Below are positions 1 to 11,100 of a DNA stretch of 64,000 nt, piece by piece (position 1 is the stretch's first letter; every line of letters starts with the position of its first letter). The position numbers and the translations under genes are program-made. A model generated the notes under the pieces. The model was given only the letters and a program-made list of their open reading frames with translations. It had not been told where the DNA came from and searched no databases. The DNA lies in the NCBI GenBank assembly GCA_012932295.1, contig JAAONU010000001.1:47217134-47281133 (forward strand). Reading direction: 5' to 3'. The DNA is from Cyclina sinensis (lineage: Eukaryota; Mollusca; Bivalvia; Venerida; Veneridae).

Positions 1-60
1 CAAGCAGGTTGGTCATTATTAGTAAATGACCCCTTCTGATTTTGAGATCATATGTGAAAG
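1..60 (+). repeat. Tail of a dispersed tandem-repeat block
   Basis: The phrase AATGACCCCTTCTGATTTTG closely matches units at 11,510-11,535 in the block at 10,885-11,690, so the window opens inside the end of another copy of that family. Confidence 0.5.
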
Positions 61-136
61 ATAACGTGGCCTTCATATTTCAAATACAGTAGTTTCTAAT
101 CTTTAAACAAAAATAATTTGAACTGTTTTTTACTGG

Positions 137-142
137 TTTATT
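137..142 (-). promoter_or_regulatory. Polyadenylation signal for the TRIM-like gene
   Basis: TTTATT on the plus strand reads AATAAA on the minus strand, about 310 bases after the stop codon. It is the best placed canonical hexamer for this gene; cleavage would fall at about 110-125. Confidence 0.5.
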
Positions 143-452
143 GTCACAGTAACCTTTACATTTGCAACAGTTTTTCAGTCATTTACACCTAACACCCTTA
201 CACTTAAAAGAAAGTTTGTTCATGATAGGAGACCAGCCACAGAATCTAAAACTAAAATCACTGGCTTTCTGTATGGCATAGTACAATAAACTCTGATTGC
301 TAGAGCTTGAATGGTTTATCCAATTCTCTAAAACCGAACTGAAAAGTTTTACCTAAACATCAATACAAAATTCCCTAGAAAGTATCTGAATGAAGTGATT
401 TTTTTAAATTTCTGCCCACATTAATCTGTATACAGCATCAGTCCAGAATGAT

Positions 453-1517
453 TCAGGATTTTCTTTCTGGAGACAGAAGTGAGTACACATAGTCATATGC
501 TACGGTGTTATTCTTTTTTGGGTCCAGCGTCTCATAATTACTTGCAATCCTTCCTTCTGCATATTCTGCTGGGAATGTTTCATATGGAATCTCTAGCTGT
601 CTGTACATAGGAAGCATCTGCTCCTCACCGTTGTCCTTCACAAGTATAAAAACTTGAGGGTTTTCAATAAGATCATACAGTCGTCTGTCAACTTTACACT
701 GAAATTCTTTAAACCTTTCACAGATATTTATTCCTTTCAAGGTTTGTTGCAAAACATTAGTAGTGTCAGTAGAATGTTGAACTGCGCTATATAGTTGGCT
801 GTATTGTTTCTCATTTACAAGTGTTTGTAAATATCTTTTAAGATCAGCAGCTTCAGATTTTGCTCTTTTGCTTGTTAGTTCCATTGCATCAATTTGAGCC
901 TTATTTTCTTCATGAACTTTTTTCACTTTGAGTACAAGGTCATTCATTGCACCATCTATTTGACTGTGAAGAATTGTGGTTAGTTTGTGCACACTGTCCA
1001 ATGTTTTAGTCAGTCGTCGATCATTATTTACAGAAAAATGTTGAGCTGTTGCTAAATTACCATTACATGTCTTTAGTACTTCATCAAATGCACTAAATGT
1101 TCTCTGCACCTTTAAATTACTCAGGAACCTTGTCTCCTTTCCAAGGATTTCTCGTGTGTAACAGGACACATGCATAATTGACGCACATAATTTGCAGATT
1201 TGCTTCCTATGAACCTCGCAGTAAAGTAGAACGGGCATATCTGGATGTGCCTCACACATTTTCGGACAAATAAATCCGGATACGGACTGAGTCTTATAGT
1301 TTGTGTTAAACTCTGGCATGTCTCCTTTGTAAACCAACTTGTGATCACGTGATGGTTTAGGTTGACAGTGATACTCGCAGCAGTTTTTACACAAGTATTC
1401 CTTACAGTCAGTGCAATAGCCATAAACATCTGTCTGTTCTCCACTAAACTCCAGACAAATTTCACAGAAAATGCCACTTTCTGGCCCATGTGAATCAGCA
1501 TTCTGGCTTAAATCCAT
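453..1517 (-). CDS. B-box zinc-finger TRIM-like protein (no RING), 354 aa, single coding exon
   Basis: The N-terminal half has two B-box-type zinc fingers. The first uses C18, C21, C35, C38, C43, C46 and H50/H59. The second uses C88, H91, C100, H103, C108, C111 and H116. Residues about 130-250 are rich in K, E, L and Q and look like the TRIM coiled coil. The last 100 residues (to a terminal ERKS) show no NHL or B30.2 motif that I recognise. There is no RING finger, so E3 ligase activity cannot be assumed; RING-less B-box proteins are abundant in bivalves and often linked to innate immunity or signalling. The frame stays open 10 codons upstream of the ATG at 1517, but an acceptor-like TTTAG sits at about 1526-1530, suggesting a 5' UTR intron, so I start at the ATG. 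The gene lies antisense to the ZGRF1-type helicase and probably inside one of its introns. The family call is firm; the individual orthologue is unknown. Confidence 0.85.
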   Translation of the reverse strand: MDLSQNADSHGPESGIFCEICLEFSGEQTDVYGYCTDCKEYLCKNCCEYHCQPKPSRDHKLVYKGDMPEFNTNYKTQSVSGFICPKMCEAHPDMPVLLYCEVHRKQICKLCASIMHVSCYTREILGKETRFLSNLKVQRTFSAFDEVLKTCNGNLATAQHFSVNNDRRLTKTLDSVHKLTTILHSQIDGAMNDLVLKVKKVHEENKAQIDAMELTSKRAKSEAADLKRYLQTLVNEKQYSQLYSAVQHSTDTTNVLQQTLKGINICERFKEFQCKVDRRLYDLIENPQVFILVKDNGEEQMLPMYRQLEIPYETFPAEYAEGRIASNYETLDPKKNNTVAYDYVYSLLSPERKS

Positions 1518-1699
1518 ATTTTGTCCTAAACGTAAGGCAAATGACAAAAGGAAATTATAGTGAATTTAATTGATTTTGTGAAACTTTATCAGATGACCTT
1601 AAAGATATCATTTATCAAACTTTATCTTACATCTAGATTACTATCTTACTTTGATAGCAGGGCTGTTTTTATCTAACCTGAGCATAATGTGCTCTTTGT

Positions 1700-4030
1700 G
1701 AGCTACATGTATTGTTATCACTAGATGTCTTTTTGACTGTCTGTCTGCCCACATTTAACACTCTAGAGGACACATTTTGCATCCAGTGAGCATGAAAATT
1801 GGTAAGTATATTTATCTTGAATATGGTTCATCTGGGGTAAAAAACAATGTCACTGGCTTAACTCAAATGAAAACATTGTTAAAGTGTTAGCAGCCACATT
1901 TCAGGGCTTTTCATCCTTTATAACAGAGCCACTTCCCAATCTAAAAATATAGTATTTTTTCCCCAACTGTGGCAGAGACTCTTCCCAATTTCCTGGTGAA
2001 AAGCCCTGGATTTTTATGAACCCCCTCCAACCACCCACCCACCCTTGTTTGTCACAAAACTTTAATCTTTTTTAAGGCTCAACTGGGTCATGGCATTCAT
2101 TCTAATGCAGTGCTTGTTGAATTCAGTCACTTGAATATTTGGTCAGAATGTTTAGAATATGGGTCACATGGGGTCAAAAAGTAGGACACTGAATTAAATG
2201 AAAATCTTGTTAAAGCTGCAGAGGCCACATTTTGATTTCAGTCATGATTTTTTGGTCAGAATGGTTGTTTGATGATTTTTTTTTAAACTTGTTCAGAAAT
2301 AGGTGATGTTGGGTGAAAAGTAGGGCACCTGTCTCAAGGCCATGTTTTCAGCTTGATCATCTTGGAAATTTGTCAGAATGATTGTTTGGATGACATTTTT
2401 GTCATGTTCTAAAGTGGGTCACTTGGAGTTAGAAAGTAGGTCACCTGTTGTAAGGCCATTTTTTTCAGCACAGTCATCATGGAAAGTTCTCAGAAAGATT
2501 GTCTTTTTGATATCTAGGTCATATTCGAAAGTGGGTCATGATGTGGGGTAAAAAAGTAGGTCACCTAGCTGGAGGGAGGTTATATTTTCTCCCTGATCAT
2601 CATAAAAGTTTTAAGGATGATTGTCTTGATTATATGTAGGTCATTTTCAATAGTAAGTCCTTTGGGGTTAAAAGTAGGTAAACTTGATAGAGGCCATATG
2701 TTTAACCAGGTCATCTTGAAAAAAAATCAGGTGAAAGAGTTTCAGTTGACTGTTATAAGGCCATAATGACCCTAATTTGTTTTAACTTCCTTGTTATGCA
2801 GGTCGTTGAATTTGAAAAACAAATTGAACATATTTTGTACCAGTTAGTTAACCAGTGGTTAATGATTGAACCTGCAGCGTAGATTTTAAAACAAGAAGTG
2901 AACTTCATTTGAGCTTTTAGGATGCTTGAATATCCAGTGTCTGTTGACCATCTTCCACAATTGGTTTGTTAACACTCTAGAAGTTACATTTTTGACCAAA
3001 TTATCATGAAACTTAATCAGAGTGGTTACTCAGTAAGATCTTGGACAAGTTCAAATATGATTCATGATGGACTTAAAACTAGGTCACAAGGCAAAATCAA
3101 AGGAAAACCTTGTTAACACTCTAGAGGCTACATTTCCTTTTCAAAGGTCATGAAAATTTTTCAGAATGTTTATCTTGATGATATCAGGTCAGGTTTGAAT
3201 ATATGTCATCTGGGTTTAAAAACCAGGTCATAGTGTCAAAACAGATTTACCTTGTTAACACACTAGATGCCAATTTTTTATGTTCAGATGGCATGAAAAC
3301 TTGTCAAAGTTTTGCCTTGATGATCTCTAGGTCATGTTCAGATATGGGTCATTTGGTTTCCTGAACCAACCCCATCCCATCATGGGTTCCAGGTTATGGA
3401 CCCCTAGCAATGGGATGCAGGTAAGCAATTAAGGGCCATCATGGCCCTCTTATCATAATTTCAGTTTGCTCATGTTTAAGATGATCCTCTTTGCTACTTT
3501 TTGTTTGCCCACTTTTAGTGGTGGTTATATATTTTAAATTGATTTTTGCTTATCCATCCATTTGCCCTAAATATCCTTTTACACAAACATCTCTTTTACT
3601 AAATGACCAAGAGTCACCAAACTTGATACATACAGAAAAAGCAGTTGTCCCCCTTAATTTCAGTTGGTGAGCATTTTAGAAGTCACTTTTTTATTCAGCA
3701 AAAATGAAATTTGATTAGAATGTCTGCACTGACAATTTCTTCAACAAGTTTGATACTGTGTCATATGATACATTGTTATTAGCTCAGATTAAGGAAAACC
3801 TTGTGACCACTACAGAGGTCATAATTTTGACCCAATCTCCATGAAACTTGGTTTGTTTGTGAATTTTAAATGGGGTCAAATTAGGTGAAAAGTAGGTCCT
3901 CAGCTTAGATCAGTGGAAAACTGTGTGAACACTTACAGGATCACAGTTTTTAGACTGTCGGCAACATTTTAACATTGATATATTACTGCGCTAACACTGG
4001 CATATCCACATGTTTGAACCATATACAGGG
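1700..4030 (+). repeat. Degenerate tandem repeat block, unit about 130-150 bp
   Basis: Recurring phrases are a run like TTGTTAACACTCTAGAGG, then CATGAAA, then a TCAGAATG segment, then GATATCTAGGTCA, then TGGGTCATTTGGGGT and AAAGTAGGTCAC. They reappear every 130-150 bases from about 1,760 to 3,950 with heavy divergence. The block holds no convincing gene. A palindromic AAGGGCCATCATGGCCCT at 3,431-3,448 is the end signature of another family (see 21,599-22,132). I searched here for the missing helicase exons carrying motifs I and II and found none. Confidence 0.65.
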
Positions 4031-4089
4031 GTGATCTCATAATTCATAAATAGTGGCACATGCTATCTGAAAGTAGATATTATATGGTA

Positions 4090-5010
4090 TTTTTATGCCC
4101 CCTGAAGGGAGGCATATAGTAATCTAATTGTCCATCCATCAGTCCGTCTGTCTGTCCCCATTTTGTCCAGAGAATAACTCCAAAAGTATTCAAGGCATTT
4201 CAAACTTGGAATAAAGCTTGATGGCAATGAGGAGAAGTGCAGTGCACAAAAACCATTACTCCAGCCGTGCTAGTTCTTGAGTTATCTCCTCTTTTCAGTT
4301 TTCCTTGTCCGGCATTTTCTCACAAAGTATACATTGGATTGGCTTCAGACTTGGACTATAGATTGTTGGTGATTAGGAGTGTAGTGCACAAGAACCATAA
4401 ATCCAGCTCACTTACATTTTGAATAATCTCCCTTTGTCATTTTTGCTTGTCCAGGGCATAACTCCAAAAGTATTGGTGAAATCAGCTTGAAACTTCATAG
4501 ATAAAAAGATCTCATTGAAGAGAAGTGCAGTGCCCATGAACCATAACTCTCTTTAGCATAATTTTGGAATTATTGCCCTTTGAAATTTTTCATACTTAAT
4601 TTTTGTCCGGGGCTAACTCAAAAAGGATTGGAGGTATCAACTTGAATCTTGATAGATAAATAGATCTCATTGAGGAGAAGTGCAGTGCCTAGGAACTGTA
4701 ACTCTCTTTTGCATAATTTTTGAGCTGTTGGGTTTTGTTTTTCCGGGGCATAACTAAACAACTATTGAAGGTATCAACTTGAAACTTCATAGATAAATAG
4801 ATCTCAATGAGGAGAAGTGCAGTACCCAAGAACCATAACTCTTTTTTTGCATAATTTTGGAATTATTGCCCTTTTTAATTTTTCATACTTTATTTTAGTC
4901 CGGGGATAAAGTAACATGTTTCCATACATCAATACCTTACTGAAAAAGTGGCATGCGGGGGGTATTGGCACCAGTACAGTGGCAGTTCTAGTTTTCACAG
5001 ACTGCAAATT
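4090..5010 (+). repeat. Dispersed repeat with about 180-bp internal units
   Basis: It opens with ATGCCCCCTGAAGGGAGGCA and a GTCCGTCTGTCTGTCC stretch, and closes with GGGGGTATTGGCACCAGTAC. Between them are about four units repeating the phrases AACTCCAAAAGTATTG, AACTTCATAGATAAATAGA and GAGAAGTGCAGTGCC. The layout (simple-sequence head, tandem body, fixed tail) recurs in other blocks of this window. Confidence 0.6.
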
Positions 5011-5109
5011 TTTTTTTGCACTTCTTCAAGCTTTTACTTATTGTGGTATCAAGTGTGAGTATGCCCACACATAACTAAAGTCTATGATTTCTTCTATTTT
5101 CTGTTTCAG

Positions 5110-5193
5110 CAACTTGATCCAACTATACAAGGAGCAGAGGCTGCCCACCAGAATGGACTAGAACAGACAATGTTTGACAGACTCATCAAAATG
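5110..5193 (+). CDS. ZGRF1: ZGRF1-type exon (first visible): motif III end
   Basis: Acceptor TTTCAG and donor GTAAGT bracket 28 whole codons. They read QLDPTIQG at the start and GLEQTMFDRLIKM at the end. This corresponds to the QL of the GDPKQL motif and the loop after it, so the previous exon should end in GDPK in phase 0. Confidence 0.9.
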
Positions 5194-8100
5194 GTAAGTG
5201 CATTTTGCATGAGTCTAGTTTTGATACAGCTATTCCTGACTGGAAGTGAAATTTATTTGGATGGTTATTATTGTAGGTGGACTGTCTGGTACTGAGACAG
5301 GGGCCTCTTAAAGCCACTATCAGTAGTCTATATAGACTAATTTTACAATGTATCTGTCTGGTCAATGTTTAGTTTTATGCCTGATAGTAACCAGAAGTTT
5401 TGCAACATCCTTTCCCCTTAAAGGAGGGTATTGCATAGATTTTAAAAATTGGATTCCGTGTTTAACCAGTCAACAACAAAGTGTTCAGATATATCCCTTT
5501 GAACTATGAAACTGTATAATTTTTTGTGTTGGTGTAATCAGAGGAAAAAAAACAACATAATATTAAAGGTAACCAATGGCCAAGACCAAGTGCAAAATAT
5601 TGCTAGTATTATTTATTTGTCTCATTTTTATTGCATAATTCATGAATGCGATGGCATCTATGAAGGTGATCAAGTAAGTTACTGGTTGTTCCAGAGTATG
5701 AGAATGTAACATTGCATAGGTCGCACCTGATGCTTTTTCGGACAAGCAAATGTTGGAAATGCTTCTAAACATTTAAAGAAACTGAAGCTGGCATGATTTA
5801 TTGGGTGTACTGACATAATCCCCTTCGGACAAAATCCCCTTCGCATACCCGGACAAAATCCCCTCCATGGGTGGACATAATCCCCTTCATGTTTTTGCAA
5901 GGCTGGACAAAATCCCCTTACCTACCCGGACAAAATCCCCTTGTTTCATAGGTTTCTAATGTATTATTATGCTCCATAAAAATTGATGAATAATGAACTT
6001 TTGTTTTTTGATTTATAATTATGTATCAAGATAATCTTTATAGTTATATAAGCTTGATAAGACATATTTTTTTTTATTTGTTCAGATCAATTATCAACCA
6101 AATTATCATTAAAAACCATTTAATTAGTTTAGAAGTGTTCATTATAATTGTGGTAAATTATCAACTGCATAACAAATATAATTGATTAGGCAATTTCTTT
6201 AACTGAACTTTAATAGAACTGATGTTGAAACCAATATTCCCGAATAAAGTACTAGCAATCACCACACAGCATAATGCAGTATGTCGCTCTCATACCCACT
6301 TTATAAACAGAAAATTCATCCGAGGGGGATTTTGTCCTAGGTAGCAATTTTATTGAGGGGATTTTGTCCACTTCAAAATTTCACACATGAAGGGGATTAT
6401 GTCCACCCATGGAGGGGATTATGTGATTAAGATATACAAAAATACATGAAGTGGATTTTGTCCGAAGGGGATTTTGTCTGACATTCTATTTATTGCCATA
6501 TAGATAACAATTGTTAGAGATTCCTGTAAGAGAATAAATCAAACCAAAAATAGTGGCAATAAAAGAACAGTCATTGTTATTGCCAATAATTGACTGACAT
6601 GTTCATGTATTTGGTTCTTCCTGTGACTTGATCATTCTGTCTCCAAGTTTGACCCCTAACTGGACACTCTTTGACCTTAACAAACCAGTATCTAAAATCT
6701 TCTCTACTGTAGGTGACACTTGCAAAACACAGCCCACCAACATAAGACGGCTCATGTTGACAGTCAACTGGGTGTGAAAATAATAGTGAAAGCAACAAAA
6801 GGTGTGAATTCACCTGCTAACAACACCTTTCCCACTTTTTTAACAGTTTTAAAAAAGATAAAAATTTCAGTTTATTACTGGTAATTTTATCAATTTTTTC
6901 CTAACATTCAAATGCCTGAATTTATACATTTATGTTCGGCATCAGGTGCAAACGTTCGTTCACTTACCAAATTTATTTCAGATAAACAATGGCTTTCGTT
7001 TTTGATCAAGTTATTTATAACTCATTATACCCCCACCACAAAATGTGGGGGGGGGGGCTATAATGGATTCGCTTTGTCGCATCCGTCGGTCGGTCCGTCC
7101 GTCCGTCTCCATTATCGTGTCCGCTCTATAAATCCTATACCAACTGAAGGATTTTCTTCAAACTTGGCTGAAATGTTCACCTCAACAAGGGGATGTGCAG
7201 AACCCATGTTGCCCATGTGTCAGCTCAAGGTCAAGGTCACAATTGAAGGTCAAATATCAAACAATCAAATATTAGACATTATGTCGTGTCCGCTCTGTAA
7301 GTCCTACACTAATTGAAAGATTTTCTTTAATCTTGGCTCAAATGTTCACCTCAACAAGGGGATGTGCAGAACCCATGTTACCCTTTTGCCAGCTTAAGGT
7401 CAAGGTCACACTTGAAGGTCAAAAACTGACTAAGAAAATATTCTTAAATTTTAACATGTATTTGAATATTTCTGAAACAAGCACAGATATTTGCTTGAAA
7501 CTTAAAATATATATGAAGTGTCACAATTAGGATATGCAGGTCAAGTTTCATAACTCTGTATTGCATTTTGACAAAGTTATGTCCGTTTTTTAAGTCTTCA
7601 AATTTACATACAATCAAGTATTAGACAATATGTCGTGTCCGCTCTATAAATCCTATACTAATGGAAGAATTTTCTTCAAACTTTACTCAAATGTTCAACT
7701 CAACAAGGTTATGTGCAGAACCCATGTTACCCTTTTGCTGGCTTAAGGTCAAGGTCACACTTGAAGGTCAAAATTGACTTAGAAAATGTTCTTAAATTTT
7801 AACATGTACTTGAATATTTCTGAAACTAGCACAGGTATTTGCTTGAAACTTAAAAGATATATGAAGTATTACAAGTAAGATATGCAGGTCAAGTTCCATA
7901 ACTCTGTATTGCATTTTGACAAAGTTATGCCCCTTTTTCAGTCTTTTAATTTACTTACAATCAAGTATTAGACAATATGTCGTGTCCGCTCTATAAATTC
8001 TATACTAATGGAAGGATTTTCTTCAAACTTGACTCAAATGTTCACCCCAACTGGACAGTGTGCAGAACCCATCTTACCCTTGTGCCAGCTTAAGGTCAAG

Positions 8101-11100
8101 GCCACACTTGAAGGTCAAAAATTGACTTAGAAAATGTTCTGAAATTTTAACATGTACTTGAATATTTCTAAAAATATAACAGATAATCATTTGAAACTTC
8201 AAATATATACGAAGTGTCGCAAGTAAGATATGCAGGTCAAGTTTCATAACTAAAAAAAGTGGGGGGGGGGATAACTTTGTTTTGTATTTTGACAAAGTTA
8301 AGTCCATTTTTATGTCTTTAAATTTATTTACTATAATATTTCTTAAACCAGAACAGATATTTACTTGAAACTTAAAATTTATATGAATGGTTACAAGCAA
8401 GCTCAGATGACGAAAATTCTACAATTCCATTGAATTATGACACAAGTTATGCCCCTTTTAGGCTTAGAAAATGTTCTGATATAACCATTAATACTTAAAT
8501 GTTTCTGAAACTAGAACAGATATTCACGAAAATGAAAGGTTATTTGTAACTGTTTCGAACATAATTTGACAATTATATTTATACTATTACCTGTACAATT
8601 TGTTTGTTTTTTTCACCAGAGATAATTTCTTTTTATGTATATATATTTGTGCCACTAAAGTTATTCCCTTAACCACCTTTCCATGTCGTCTTCTGTCAAG
8701 GACATTGGTGGTATGAATCGCATTCAGCGATAGTTCTAGTTTACCATAAGTCCTAGTGGAGTAAAAACCTAAATGCACACTTCTTTTCCAAACAGTAGTA
8801 GGTGGGGGTTTCCAATAGACATGTTCTCGTCTTTATTCATAAGGACCAAAGTTGTTTACTCTTGGCATTATCTGAAACATAAGAATGATTATTGTTTCTG
8901 TAGTGCAAATGTCTGCACAGTCTTTGTGATGGGTATAGTTTTTAAGATGACAACATTTCTTTTAACAGGGCAGTATGCCGACCTTATTAAGAACTCAGTA
9001 CCGTTGTCACCCTGATATCAGTGCTGTAGCCAACAAACTGTTCTATGGGGGTATGTTGGAAGATGGCGTCTCAGAAATAGACAGGAAGCCGTTATTGGTA
9101 AGAGCTCCGTGATAAGTCAGTTAGTTTAGCTTCAGAAGTAAACGACGGTTTTAGAGTGTCAGAATCCTTAAATATTTCTTTAACCTGTTTAACATTACCA
9201 TGCTATGTATCAAAATGGACTTGTCCATCTTTTAATTTGGACTGATCCATTGTTCATGGGGGTGCTTATTGAAAATTTACTGACTGAATGGCAAATAGTG
9301 CAGACCATGATCAGACTGCATGGATGTGAAGGCTGATCCTGGTCTGCACTGGTCGCAAAGGCAGAGTCAGTTGCCATCAGCAGGGGTTAGGGTTAATATT
9401 TCAAGGTTGCATGTGAAGCTGTTGTGTACATGTACATGTATCGTCATGTATAATTTGAATTCCATAGGTACTTCTTCAGCACATTGTGTTTTGGACATTC
9501 CAATGAAAAATAGCATACAAAGTTAAAAGCTAGCTGAGTTTACATAGATCAACTGTATTAAATGATCATTGACCTATTCTGGCCTTCTTTACACAGTTTT
9601 ATGTGGGGGTTTTTGTTTATCAGTTTCAGGAATTTATATCATCAGCTTATCATAACTTGAGCTTCAATCGGTTTAGATACCTAAATTTCACTTCCTTTTC
9701 AATTTCCCTTGTAACAACTTCCTCATGTAAAGTACACTTGAACTACACTTGAACTAAATGTAATACGTAGATCCTAGAAACCTTGGTATTGTCCAAAAAA
9801 AAGCAGTTTAGTTATTGATTAAAATTGATGTGTATTGTAATAAGATTTACATCAGTGGTGATAATGATGATTGCACAATGACACTAAACCAGCATGAGGA
9901 AAAAAAAACACTATTCATGGATCCACAGCATGACTCTTAAATCATGTAACTTGTGGGTTTTACCCACAAACATTACCATGTGTTCAACATGTAAATAATT
10001 CAAGTATGACCTTGACCTTTAAATGACCTTGACAGTGCTAAAATTGGCTGTATCTTGGCTATTAATGGATGTACTGTCTTCATACTTGCACATAACCACC
10101 CTTTGGATAAAACCTTACCAAGAAGGTTAAAATGAACTTGACCTTTATTTTACCTTGACCTTCAAGGTCAGATTATTGAATATTGCTGAAATTGGCCATA
10201 ACTTTTCTATTAATGGATGGATTTGATAATAATAATTCTAAATGATGTTGCCTTTGAAAACCCTTCATCACAACATGCTTCCTCTGATATGTTTGCATTA
10301 ATTTGAAAATAAGAAAAAGTCAAGTGTGGCCTCCTCTTGCAGTGGCTCTTGTTAGTATTTGTTATATGAGAAGTATTTGATAAAGTTTTATAAATATCTT
10401 GTTACTCTCTATTTTCATTTTTTTCTGTGATAATTATTAATGGTCAAATTAGAAATAAATTGATGTGTATATTAGTTGCTTTCACTAAACAAAGTTTTTG
10501 TTCTTTTTCTTCTTCCTCTTTATTTTTTATTTAAATATCATTCACTTGAACTTTTGAAGAATAATAACCTGTACACTGATACTTCTATGTTACTTTTCAA
10601 ATGTTCATTTCCCAGGAAATACTGCCGACAATATGTTACTATGACGTGGAGAGGGGTGAGGAGTGTTGTGAGGGGGTAGGGAGCTATTACAATGAGAGGG
10701 AGGCACAGTTCGTTGTATTCTTGCTTCAAGTTCTGCTGACCTCAGGCATTGAACCCTCTGCTGTAGGAGTTATCACTCTTTATAGGTCCCAGATGGCCAG
10801 GATTTCAGATCTACTCACAGGGTAAGCAAGATTTTGTTTTTTGTATTTAAGTACCAATGTACATGTACTTAAGATGCGCCTTTGATTTTTATATCCCCGA
10901 AGGGAGCATATTATGTTACGGTCCAGGACGACCGTCCGTCTGTCCATCCATTAGCAATTTGGTTTTTGGAGGATAACTTGAGTACTCTATGGCCTACAGT
11001 CTTTTACCTTTATGTTATTATTGCCCACATTGAGTGGATAACCCTTATTGATTTTGGAGTCAGTAGCTCAAAGGTCAAGGTCACATAGACCTTAACATTG

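Larger units (their letters stand above)
5194..8968 (+). other. ZGRF1: Intron of the ZGRF1-type gene, filled with repeats
   Basis: A 3.8-kb intron holding a fold-back element (5,811-6,484) and a tandem block (7,025-8,300). The parts 5,194-5,810, 6,490-7,020 and 8,560-8,968 show only AT-rich unique-looking sequence with no coding or RNA signal that I can see. Confidence 0.8.
9098..10615 (+). other. ZGRF1: Intron of the ZGRF1-type gene
   Basis: Contains a short hairpin repeat (9,297-9,350) and a minus-strand copy of the CAAGAGCCAC repeat family (about 10,000-10,350). The rest (9,380-9,990, 10,360-10,615) is AT-rich with nothing recognisable. Confidence 0.75.

Noticed and set aside
1121..1501. 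126-codon minus-strand open frame
   Set aside because: It is a different frame lying wholly inside the B-box gene, with no domain of its own.
7333..7530. Small open frames in 6,900-8,400
   Set aside because: They fall within tandem repeat units and repeat with them; no family features.
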